From an uncultured Clostridia bacterium (lineage in GTDB: Bacteria > Bacillota > Clostridia > UBA1381), in contig CAKSQL010000009.1 of the NCBI GenBank assembly GCA_934486735.1, positions 1 through 64,000 on the forward strand: a stretch of 64,000 nt of DNA, read 5' to 3'. Made by a program: the position numbers and the translations under genes. Under the pieces are notes generated by a model. That model searched no databases. It was not told where the DNA came from and saw only the letters and a list, made by a program, of their open reading frames with translations. Shown here in pieces: positions 27,209 to 34,626 of this stretch. Every line of letters starts with the position of its first letter. Within the stretch, counting starts at the first letter, position 1.

Positions 27209-27354
27209 TTTAACAGAGCTGCCAAAATTAATATATCACTGTGTTTTTTCCGATATCATGACAAACATGCTGTCCGATCTGTCAAAGTGATATTTTCGGT
27301 CAAAACGCCCGACCTCTTTTGCAGCCCCTTCACCTCCGTCATTCAGAGTTATTC

Positions 27355-27384
27355 AAAATAATTTAAAGCGCTTTAAATTATTTT
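27355..27384 (-). promoter_or_regulatory. LacI-type operator, 30-bp perfect palindrome
   Basis: The two 15-base halves are exact reverse complements around the centre AAAGC|GCTTT. The AAGCGCTT core is typical of LacI/CcpA-family operators. It begins eight bases past the -10 of the minus-strand promoter, so it covers the likely transcription start, and bound repressor would block transcription. Confidence 0.85.
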
Positions 27385-27391
27385 CAAAATT

Positions 27392-27420
27392 ATTATATCA
27401 TTATTTGCTCATCTTGTCAA
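27392..27420 (-). promoter_or_regulatory. promoter for the LacI-GH78-RpiB-SGNH operon
   Basis: Minus strand TTGACA (27415-27420), 17-base spacer, TATAAT (27392-27397): full consensus. The transcript leader to the LacI start would be about 180 bases. The rest of the 27209-27585 gap holds that leader and the plus-strand promoter below. Confidence 0.85.
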
Positions 27421-27522
27421 TGCTTTTGTGAAATATATAAGTGTTATATCAGATTTTTTTACATAATTTTATAAAATGATTTATTTTTCTTTATACAATA
27501 TAAACAAACAGTATGGTTTTAG

Positions 27523-27551
27523 TTGACACTCAGACCAATTTGTTGTATACT
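27523..27551 (+). promoter_or_regulatory. promoter for the lipoprotein gene
   Basis: TTGACA (27523-27528), 17-base spacer, TATACT (27546-27551), 34 bases before the start codon. Confidence 0.8.
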
Positions 27552-27585
27552 TGTAGTATATATTATATATACGGAGGGTTTATAA

Positions 27586-28071
27586 ATGAATAATTTTAAA
27601 ACAAGAAAAACGCATCGTATGCTTTGTATCGGCATTGCGGCGCTTTTGTCGTTCTCGGCATTAACCGGCTGCGGCATAAATAAAAATATTGCCGCAAATA
27701 ATGAAGCGCCGGTTGAATCATCTGCGGCACAAGCATCGGACGACACTTCCGAGACTTCCGCAACTTCCGACACATCCGAGCCATCTGCACCGGCAGATGC
27801 TTCCGACACCGAGGCATGGAGACAATTTTTAAGGGACTACGAGGCATGGGCGGACAAATACATTGCATTTTTGAAAAAAATCAATGATAATCCAAAAGAT
27901 TTCAGCTATTGGGAGGACTATGGCAAGCTCATGGAAGAAGCCCAAAAATGGGGCGAAAATGCCGCGAAATATGAAGATGAATTGCAAAGCGACGATTTTC
28001 CGCCCGAGTTTTTATCGGAGTATCTGAGCACACTTTCCAGGATAACAAAGAAAATGGCGGAATTGGATTAA
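27586..28071 (+). CDS. small secreted lipoprotein
   Basis: A 161-residue lipoprotein of unknown function. The signal sequence ends in the lipobox LTGC, with the lipidated Cys near residue 28; a Ser/Ala/Thr/Glu-rich linker follows (about 45-68), then a helical domain rich in Lys, Glu, Trp and Tyr (WRQFLRDYEAWADKY ... EDYGKLMEEAQKW). It resembles small clostridial lipoproteins (DUF6591-like), but I cannot confirm this. GGAGGG gives a clear ribosome site; the gene has its own promoter and terminator. Confidence 0.8.
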   Translation: MNNFKTRKTHRMLCIGIAALLSFSALTGCGINKNIAANNEAPVESSAAQASDDTSETSATSDTSEPSAPADASDTEAWRQFLRDYEAWADKYIAFLKKINDNPKDFSYWEDYGKLMEEAQKWGENAAKYEDELQSDDFPPEFLSEYLSTLSRITKKMAELD

Positions 28072-28168
28072 TAAAAGCTTCCGGCAAAGCCACCTGCGGA
28101 TGCAGGATTACAGCTGCATTTATTTCATCTTGTTCAACACAATAATCAATAATAATGAGGGAAATTTT

Positions 28169-28212
28169 AAAAACGGCGATGTGTAAAATAATTTTGCATA
28201 CCGCTGTTTTTC
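28169..28212 (+). terminator. lipoprotein terminator
   Basis: A stem of about 20 bp (AAAACGGCG... / ...CCGCTGTTTT with three wobble pairs) and a small loop, followed by T residues, about 100 bases after the stop codon. The remaining part of the 28072-28420 gap holds the XRE leader. Confidence 0.7.
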
Positions 28213-28356
28213 ATTTCTTCAAATACCTTTGTGTGTACTGATAAATAATATAATCTGTACCGTAAGTATCTTCATAAAATACTTCTTTTAGTATAAACTA
28301 TATATACAGGGAGTGGTGACGTGAAATTTTTTTCGTATCCGCACCCATCGGAATTT

Positions 28357-28420
28357 AATTGTCTGTGCAAAAATTCCCGCTCTTCGTTCGGGAATGCACA
28401 TGGACGGAATGGAGATTATT
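28357..28420 (+). repeat. structured leader element of the XRE gene
   Basis: Stem ATTCCCG/CGGGAAT with outer GTGC/GCAC, then ACATGGACGGAATGGAGATTATT up to the start codon in two blocks. It matches the minus-strand DNA at 9362-9306 (GTGCAAAA ... TGCACATGG) with base changes in both arms of the stem, and its end matches the end of the yugP leader repeat (GGAATGGAGATT). Confidence 0.6.
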
Positions 28421-28816
28421 ATGAAGATAAAGAAGCGTATCGGCAGACCGGTCACGCCTGTTTTGGCACGCGAGCCGCACACAAAGGAAATCAATCTGAA
28501 GCTTGAACGCATAGGAAATGTTATCAGAGAAGCGCGCCTGAATCAGGGGCTTACGCAGGAGGAGCTCGCAGAGCTTATCGATGTCACCCCTGCCTATATA
28601 GGCCACATAGAGCGCAATCAGCGGAGTTTTTCGCTGCAAACTCTTGTGAAGCTCGCCACCGAGCTGGACATAGATATGAACTATCTTTTCTCGGACAGCA
28701 CACCGTCGGACGAGGAACAAGTTATTATAGATTTCAAGCAGCTTATAAAAGGAAAACCCCTGCGCGCCCAAAGGGCTGCCTTGGATATAGTACGCACAGC
28801 TTTAAAATATCTTTAA
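28421..28816 (+). CDS. XRE-family (Cro/CI-like) regulator
   Basis: A 131-residue protein with a helix-turn-helix domain at about residues 25-80 (IREARLNQGLTQEELAELIDVTPAYIGHIERNQ in two blocks), a basic N-terminus (KIKKRIGRPVTP) and a short C-terminal helical part. The start at 28421 has TGGAG seven bases upstream; an in-frame ATG at 28394 is inside the leader hairpin. The arrangement is that of clostridial SinR-like regulators that act on sporulation or biofilm, but targets are not evident here. Confidence 0.88.
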   Translation: MKIKKRIGRPVTPVLAREPHTKEINLKLERIGNVIREARLNQGLTQEELAELIDVTPAYIGHIERNQRSFSLQTLVKLATELDIDMNYLFSDSTPSDEEQVIIDFKQLIKGKPLRAQRAALDIVRTALKYL

Positions 28817-28890
28817 GTTTTGCACCGATTGCTTTTCGGCTGCCATATAGTAAAATGCGCGCTCAATACACCGGAATTGTCGCAAACGGA

Positions 28891-28926
28891 AAACACACAA
28901 ATCCCAAAATCGGGATTCGTGTGTTT
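28891..28926 (+). terminator. bidirectional hairpin after the XRE gene
   Basis: Fifteen-base arms 28891-28905 and 28912-28926 pair with one wobble around a 6-base loop; arms begin AAACACAC and end GTGTGTTT. T-runs are short on both strands. Confidence 0.65.
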
Positions 28927-29984
28927 ATTAATGAATCACTTGAACAACAAAATTATTCTTACGTCATGTCAAGGTTGCATCTTTTATTTAAAGATAGTCT
29001 TAAAATAATCCGCATACTTGGTTTTGATACGCTATACACCATTTCTTTTACAGTGTTCTGCATGAGTGCGGCCACGCAGCACAAACTGCAGCCGAAAACA
29101 AAATATGTACATATTGCACGTGCATAACCAAAGGCTTCAAAAGGCATTTTGCGCAATCAATCTTTTATTATCGGCACATACTGCCGTCGGTATCGCAAGA
29201 TATGCTTTCGGACACCATATCAAATCTCAAGTTCACAAATTATCTGCATGTTATATCTTGATTATATCATGTGCGGAATGCATTTTCAAATCCCAAACTC
29301 ACGCCCGGGATTCTTGTAACGTACCCATTGCCAATCTCCGATTTTTCAAACCGGTATTTAACAATGTCTGTTCACCCTCAGACTTTTACAGGGTATACTC
29401 TCCCTGTCAGAAAAAATTTTTTCTGTTCGCTTAAAAGGCATAGGTGCAAATACAAACCTAAACACCGTCTGATTTTTGCACAAACAATTTCGGTTTTTTA
29501 ATCCGCAACTTACAAAACTTCGGATAGAGATGCTTTCCGCTTCTTAAATTGACATTGCCGGCATCCGTCTTAAACGATTATGGGGTGTTTAAAATCGCAT
29601 GCGGTAATGCAACCGAATTGTTTATAAGATCTTTCTTTAAATTTCATCGGATTATCCCGATATTTTTATTATATCACATACTGTAAAATTTTTCAAGTAT
29701 TTTTTACAAATTTTTCAAAAGGTTTTTCTGAAATTTTTTCATAAGTTAATTTTCATATCTAAATTGCAATATCAAATAAGACATTTTCAAAAAGAATATT
29801 TGCTGAACTGTGGCAGGTGAAGTAAAGAATGTGTGGGGTGCGATAAAAGTAAAAATGTTGTCTTTTCGGATATGATGAAAAACGAGATATAAAACATAAT
29901 ATTTGTATGACATAAGTTCGTTATCCATACAATGCAAGAGTACTTATTATAAAAAATTACGAAACTTTTTCGTAGATTAATCTA
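28927..29984. other. 1-kb AT-rich intergenic region, possible IS remnant
   Basis: No intact gene is supported. On the minus strand between about 29490 and 29270, fragments in different frames are open for short stretches, followed by an AATCCC ... GGGATT foldback near 29284-29310. This resembles the 3' end of IS200/IS605 tnpB genes, but I cannot confirm it. A TTTACAAATTTTTCAAAA string near 29705 recurs near 32309. The rest is AT-rich with nothing recognisable. Confidence 0.35.
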
Positions 29985-30013
29985 TTGACATAAAGTTTGA
30001 GCGGTGCTATAAT
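29985..30013 (+). promoter_or_regulatory. promoter for the GH39-type gene
   Basis: TTGACA (29985-29990), 17-base spacer, TATAAT (30008-30013): full consensus, 40 bases upstream of the ATG. Confidence 0.85.
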
Positions 30014-30053
30014 GAACATATAAATTTTTCCGATAAAAGGAGTAGTTAGCATT

Positions 30054-31409
30054 ATGGAAAATATAAAAGTTGATTTTTCGATAAATACGGGGAAAGTCAA
30101 GCCGATGCATGCGGTAAATAACGGACCTGTTTACAAATTTACAACCGACCAGCGGATAACGAATATTGATGCTTTTAAAGAAGCGGCAATTCCATACGCA
30201 AGAACGCATGATGCGGCATTCTGTTCTGCTTACGGAGGAGAGCATATAGTCGATATTCTTGCAATATTCCCTGATTTTGATAAAGATCCCACCGATCCCG
30301 AATCATACGATTTTACCCTGACAGACGAATATCTTAAAGTGATGATATATGCAGGTGTAAAGCCGTTTTATCGCCTTGGTTCAAAGATTGAACATTGGCC
30401 TAAAAAATACGGTACTCTGCCGCCTAAAGATTTTCATAAATGGGCTGTCATTTGTGAACATATAATACGCCATTATACCGAGGGATGGGCTGACGGATTT
30501 GATTATGACATTGAATACTGGGAAATATGGAACGAACCCAACATCGCTCCGGATGATGCTGATTATGTTGACAAAAAGTGTTGGGGCGGAACAATGCAAC
30601 AGTTTTTTGAATTTTTTGATATTGCGGCAAAGCATTTGAAAAAATGTTTTCCCAATAAAAAAATAGGCGGTCCGGCAATGGTTTATCCGATTCATGATTG
30701 GGCAAAAAGCTTTTTGTCTTATATGAAAGAACATAATACGCCGCTTGACTTTTATTCATGGCATGTATATGCCGCCGATCCGAATTATATACTTGATTTG
30801 GAAACAAAAGCAAGGGAGCTGCTTGATTCTTACGGATTTAAGAATACCGAAAGTATACTCAATGAGTGGAATTATGTCAAGGACTGGAACAACGATGATT
30901 GGCTGTATTCACTTAAAAGCGAAAAGAGCATCAAAGGTGCGGCGTTTACGGCGGCTGTAATGTTTGAATCACAGTACAGACCCCTCGATATGCTGATGTA
31001 TTACGATGCTCGTCCGTGCGCAATGAACGGAATGTTCGCAACTGATTATGTATGCGAAAGGCTCAAAGGCTATTATCCGTTCCGTATGTTCAACGAACTT
31101 GTTAAGCTCGGAGAATCGGTTAAAACCGAAAGTGTATGCGATAAATTGTTCAGTTGTGCGGCAAAGGGTGAAAACTCAATGGCGTTTGTCGTTTCGTATT
31201 TTGATGATAATGACAATGCAGATGAAATGGATGTTAAAATAAGCTTTGAGAATATGGGCAGCAAAAAGAGAAAAGTTTCTTATTATCTTCTCGATGAAAA
31301 TCATAACGAAGAGCTTGTGAGAGATGAAACGGTTACGGGCGAAAGTATATCGTCATATTTAAAAATGCCTTTGTTCTCTGCTTATCTTATAAAAATAGAG
31401 GAAATATAA
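30054..31409 (+). CDS. GH39-family glycosidase (beta-xylosidase-like)
   Basis: A 451-residue clan GH-A hydrolase, with no signal peptide. The (beta/alpha)8 barrel has the acid/base in EIWNEPN near residue 160 and the likely nucleophile in LNEWNY near 271, and conserved YARTHD and FYSWHVYA; a beta-sandwich of about 90 residues closes the protein. This is the GH39 layout known for beta-xylosidases; related GH39 enzymes cleave other linkages, so the substrate is uncertain. AAGGAG precedes the start. It is a single-gene unit with its own promoter and terminator in AT-rich DNA, and a truncated AraC gene faces it. Confidence 0.88.
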   Translation: MENIKVDFSINTGKVKPMHAVNNGPVYKFTTDQRITNIDAFKEAAIPYARTHDAAFCSAYGGEHIVDILAIFPDFDKDPTDPESYDFTLTDEYLKVMIYAGVKPFYRLGSKIEHWPKKYGTLPPKDFHKWAVICEHIIRHYTEGWADGFDYDIEYWEIWNEPNIAPDDADYVDKKCWGGTMQQFFEFFDIAAKHLKKCFPNKKIGGPAMVYPIHDWAKSFLSYMKEHNTPLDFYSWHVYAADPNYILDLETKARELLDSYGFKNTESILNEWNYVKDWNNDDWLYSLKSEKSIKGAAFTAAVMFESQYRPLDMLMYYDARPCAMNGMFATDYVCERLKGYYPFRMFNELVKLGESVKTESVCDKLFSCAAKGENSMAFVVSYFDDNDNADEMDVKISFENMGSKKRKVSYYLLDENHNEELVRDETVTGESISSYLKMPLFSAYLIKIEEI

Positions 31410-31465
31410 TATTTGCATTTTAAAAGCGCAATCGAATATCTTAGGATAGCACACAAAACGCAGAT

Positions 31466-31506
31466 AAAGCAGGATGTTTTCAAGCAAAACAGCCTGCTTT
31501 TTTGAT
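31466..31506 (+). terminator. GH39 gene terminator
   Basis: AAAGCAGG ... CCTGCTTT with an inner TGTTTT/AAAACA pairing, then a T-run, 56 bases after the stop. Confidence 0.85.
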
Positions 31507-31646
31507 GATATTGTTTAGTTTTCTAAAAGCACAACAAATGAATATAAGATTTGTATGATTCAAAATCCTTCGGGAAAGTCAATATGCCATCTGTCTTCCA
31601 AAATCTTATTTTTTTGCAAATACATTACCTTCTTTCAAATTTTATG

Positions 31647-31699
31647 ATAAATATCATTATATTTAAAAAATTTCCTATATAAATATCATTATAGTTAAA
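31647..31699. repeat. pair of 21-bp direct repeats, 32 bp apart
   Basis: 31647-31667 and 31679-31699 differ by one base (ATAAATATCATTATA then T or G, then TTAAA). The 32-bp spacing is about three DNA turns, which could suit a dimeric regulator. They lie in the 355-bp gap between the convergent GH39 and AraC genes, where nothing else besides the terminator is seen. Confidence 0.55.
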
Positions 31700-31764
31700 G
31701 CATTTTTATTCATCAATTGTATTAGAACGTTTGAGTAAATATTTTATTGGGGTGGTTATGCGGT

Positions 31765-32307
31765 TTAATTGTTATAGTTGCGGCGGTATTCATTCGGCGA
31801 TATTCCGTATTGTGCCTTGAACATTTTAGAAAACTGTGCACTGTCGGTGAAATTGCATTCAAAAGCTATTTCCGTACATGATTTGTTGGTCATTGTAAGC
31901 AAGTCACATGCACATAATAAACGGTTGTATATAATAAATCTATTGGGACTCATATCATAAGCTTTTTTAAAACGAATCCGAAAGTTATCATAACCCATAC
32001 CGTATTCCGAAACAAGATTTTTGACGTCAATATCCGAATTACATTCGTTTTTTAGTCGATTCATTATTTTTTCAAGCGCAGAGGAATCATATTTTTGAGA
32101 AATCGAATCTCTTATTAATAAAAGCCTGATTTGTTCCGCATATGATGACATTATTCGACCGTAACCGAATTTCGAAGAGCGGCTTTCCAAATACATATTT
32201 GTGATAATCTTTTTAAGTTCAATGAAATTTTGCGGTGTATATACGCCGTTTTGTATTTCGGATGAAATACCCGATGTGATAAAATACATTGTATTGATAT
32301 AATACAT
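31765..32307 (-). pseudogene. AraC-family regulator lacking its sensor domain
   Basis: A 180-residue frame with an intact AraC double helix-turn-helix C-terminus (DVKNLVSEYGMGYDNFRIRFKKAY; CTEIAFECNFTDSAQFSKMFKAQYGISPNEYRR, here given in parts as seen) and the helical linker before it. Family members are usually 260-300 residues with an N-terminal cupin sensor; nothing of that is visible upstream, where AT-rich DNA runs to the next gene in 75 bp. It is probably a 5'-truncated remnant, although a stand-alone DNA-binding protein cannot be excluded. No good ribosome site is seen. Confidence 0.7.
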
Positions 32308-32381
32308 TTTACAAATTTTTCAAAAAGTTTTTTATATTTTATTTTTTTATCGTTTTTTTTAACAAAAAATCATTATTTAAG

Positions 32382-33536
32382 CTATGGCTTGCAGCGTCCG
32401 CATGGATTATATCCGCTTTCTTCTGCCGCCTCGCGCGTATCAAAATAAACTCGGTTTTCCTTTATCGGCAGCGAGCCGCAATTCGGGAGATGAAACTTCT
32501 TTGTATTTTTATTTCCGATATATGCTCCGTCCGCTGCCGTACCGACAGCGGCGCTTCCCGCCGACGGCTTTGGAGTATTTGTTTTCTCCTCCGCGCTGTG
32601 CTGCTCTCTTTTTGCCTGCTCGGTCGGATTTGTCTGCGCATTCTCGTTTTTGCTTGTTGTTATCGTCACGTTTTTGCCGTCGCTCTTTGCGATAATGTCC
32701 CCTTGAATATCCGTTCTGTAAACTGTCACATCCGCATCTCTGAGACGGCTGAGCGTGTCCTCTGTCGGATGTCCGTATGAGTTCCCTTTCCCGACGGATA
32801 TGACGGCGTATTTCGGCATAATCTCACGCAGAAACGGGTATGTTGTCGAGTTTTTGCTGCCATGATGCCCCACCTTTAGCACATCGGCGGAGAGGTCATA
32901 ACCCGCGTTCAGAATTTCCTGCTCTTCCTCTCTTTCGGCATCGCCGGTGAATAAAAACGACGTGTCGCCGTACACTATTTTCATAACAATCGAACCGTTG
33001 TTCCTGTCGTTCTCCGACTCGGTGATGGGTCCGAAAAATTCAACAGTGCTGCTGCCGAGCTTCATTTCATCGCCCGGCTTTGGATTGTCTATCTCTATTC
33101 CCCGTTCCTCGGCTTTTCTCACTATATTTCTGTACGAATTTGTATCCGCTCCCGTTTTCGGAGCCAAAATTCCGCCGACATCGATTGTCGAAAGAGGCGC
33201 GGAAAGTCCGCCTATATGGTCCTCGTCAGCATGCGAACAGACGATATAATCAAGACGCTCCACATTTTGTTTTTTTAGATATGTGTAAATAACATCACTC
33301 GCTTTTGATTTTCCGCCGTCAATCAGCATAGCCTCGTCGTCGCACAAAACCAAAGCCGAATCCCCCTGTCCGACATCGATATAGTGAATTTCAAAGCCGC
33401 TGTGTTTTATTTGTCCCGCCGTTGCCGCCGACGTCGGTGTCGGCGACGTTTCAAGTTCATGGCTTACATTCCCGGCGCATCCGCACAGGCTTATCGCCAT
33501 TGCAAGAGCCAAAAAATAATTAATTAATCTTTTCAT
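32382..33536 (-). CDS. MBL-fold hydrolase lipoprotein with Ada-like C-terminus
   Basis: A 384-residue lipoprotein. A signal sequence with lipobox SLCGC is followed by a metallo-beta-lactamase fold of the ComEC/YdeF type: YIDVGQGDSALV, SHADEDHIGGL and HHGSKNST. A Pro/Thr/Glu-rich linker leads to a C-terminal Ada-like metal-binding module (FHLPNCGSL ... NPCGRCKP). ATG at 33536 has AAAGGG eight bases upstream; a GTG just before it is possible. It probably acts on a phosphodiester or nucleotide outside the cell, by analogy with ComEC's nuclease-like domain. The substrate is not known. Confidence 0.85.
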   Translation of the reverse strand: MKRLINYFLALAMAISLCGCAGNVSHELETSPTPTSAATAGQIKHSGFEIHYIDVGQGDSALVLCDDEAMLIDGGKSKASDVIYTYLKKQNVERLDYIVCSHADEDHIGGLSAPLSTIDVGGILAPKTGADTNSYRNIVRKAEERGIEIDNPKPGDEMKLGSSTVEFFGPITESENDRNNGSIVMKIVYGDTSFLFTGDAEREEEQEILNAGYDLSADVLKVGHHGSKNSTTYPFLREIMPKYAVISVGKGNSYGHPTEDTLSRLRDADVTVYRTDIQGDIIAKSDGKNVTITTSKNENAQTNPTEQAKREQHSAEEKTNTPKPSAGSAAVGTAADGAYIGNKNTKKFHLPNCGSLPIKENRVYFDTREAAEESGYNPCGRCKP

Positions 33537-33607
33537 CACATTTTCCCTTTTATTTTTTTATACTCAATCAAAAAATATCTTTTTCTATCACTTAATAATA
33601 TTACAAG

Positions 33608-33630
33608 CTGACCGGGCAACACCCGGTCAG
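33608..33630. repeat. perfect 9-bp hairpin between MBL and ymdB genes
   Basis: CTGACCGGG / CCCGGTCAG with a five-base loop. There is no T-run on either strand. It lies 38 bases downstream of the ymdB stop and could be a weak terminator or a processing barrier. Confidence 0.6.
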
Positions 33631-33667
33631 TTCTGTCAGTCGAAATAAATCAATCTGCTAAAAAATC

Positions 33668-34438
33668 TCAATGAATAAAAATTCTCTCGGTGGAAAGCGT
33701 CTTTCCGCTCTTCTCGTCAATATCAAATATGCATCCGCAGAATTGTCCCCGTCCGTTGGCGACCTCAAACCGCTTTGGTATGCCATTTAAAAACTTTCTT
33801 ATTACAGCATCTTTATTAACTCCCAAAACCGAGCACGACGGTCCGGTCATCCCGATATCGGTTATATATCCCGTTCCCTTGGGCAAAATACTGTCATCGG
33901 CGGTCTGCACATGCGTATGCGTTCCGAAAACCGCGCTTACTCTGCCGTCCAGATAATATCCGAGAGCTGTCTTTTCGCTCGTTGCCTCGGCGTGAAAGTC
34001 GACCATTATTATATCCGCCTTGTTCCTGAGCCGTTCAATGCATGCATCGGCAGTTAAAAACGGATTTGCGGCAGGCTGCATATATATTCTGCCAATCAGA
34101 TTGATAACGCCGACACGCACACCGTTACGCGACACAAGCACCGCCGAGCCGCAGCCCGGGCAATCGCCCTCAAAATTTGCCGGTCTGATGATGTTGTCGT
34201 TATACTCCAGCACCTTTGCAACATCCGGGCAGCCCCAAGTGTGATTTCCCAGTGTAAACATGTCGATTCCCGAACGGCAAAGCTCCTCGTACACCGGTTT
34301 TGTCAGGCCCTTGCCATGCGCGGCATTTTCACAGTTGGCAATGATAAAGTCCATCTTCGGAGCAAGCAGCTCCAAGACCTCGAACACCATTTTTCTGCCG
34401 GTCTGCGAGACAATATCGCCGATTGTTAATATTTTCAT
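33668..34438 (-). CDS. ymdB: YmdB-type metallophosphoesterase (TIGR00282)
   Basis: A 256-residue dinuclear-metal phosphodiesterase. Motifs GDIVSQTGRK, NCENAAHG, GNHTWG and GTHTHVQTADD are the metal ligands of the family. In Bacillus YmdB hydrolyses cyclic nucleotides in vitro and affects the choice between biofilm and motility; it is found next to rny in many Firmicutes, as here. Length is normal. Confidence 0.93.
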   Translation of the reverse strand: MKILTIGDIVSQTGRKMVFEVLELLAPKMDFIIANCENAAHGKGLTKPVYEELCRSGIDMFTLGNHTWGCPDVAKVLEYNDNIIRPANFEGDCPGCGSAVLVSRNGVRVGVINLIGRIYMQPAANPFLTADACIERLRNKADIIMVDFHAEATSEKTALGYYLDGRVSAVFGTHTHVQTADDSILPKGTGYITDIGMTGPSCSVLGVNKDAVIRKFLNGIPKRFEVANGRGQFCGCIFDIDEKSGKTLSTERIFIH

Positions 34439-34570
34439 ATAATCTCCATTCTAATGCATAAACATATAATTGTAAAATCGTCAATCAAAATATCACAAAA
34501 GTCCGTCTATGTAATATGCATTTTTTCTGCCGAGCCGACTTTTGATATCGGGATTTTACAATCAATTATA

Positions 34571-34620
34571 AATGCAAAAAAGTAAAACTGCAGCAAAACA
34601 ATACTTTTACCGCAGTTTTA
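34571..34620 (-). terminator. rny terminator
   Basis: A 16-bp stem (TAAAACTGC... / ...GCAGTTTTA, two wobble pairs on the minus transcript) with a 6-base loop, followed by ACTTTTTTG, immediately after the rny stop. Between it and ymdB (34460-34562) is a further long imperfect inverted repeat (TTGTAAAATC / GATTTTACAA with inner AAAGTC/GACTTT). Confidence 0.8.
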
Positions 34621-34626
34621 TGTCTG

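Noticed and set aside
27236..27342. 28-codon upstream frame in the LacI leader
   Set aside because: No ribosome site and no conserved features; chance reading in a leader of about 180 bases.
28321..28506. 61-codon plus frame starting at a GTG upstream of the XRE gene
   Set aside because: It overlaps the XRE gene in another frame; the part ahead of it matches the leader repeat, and the ribosome site suits the XRE start better.
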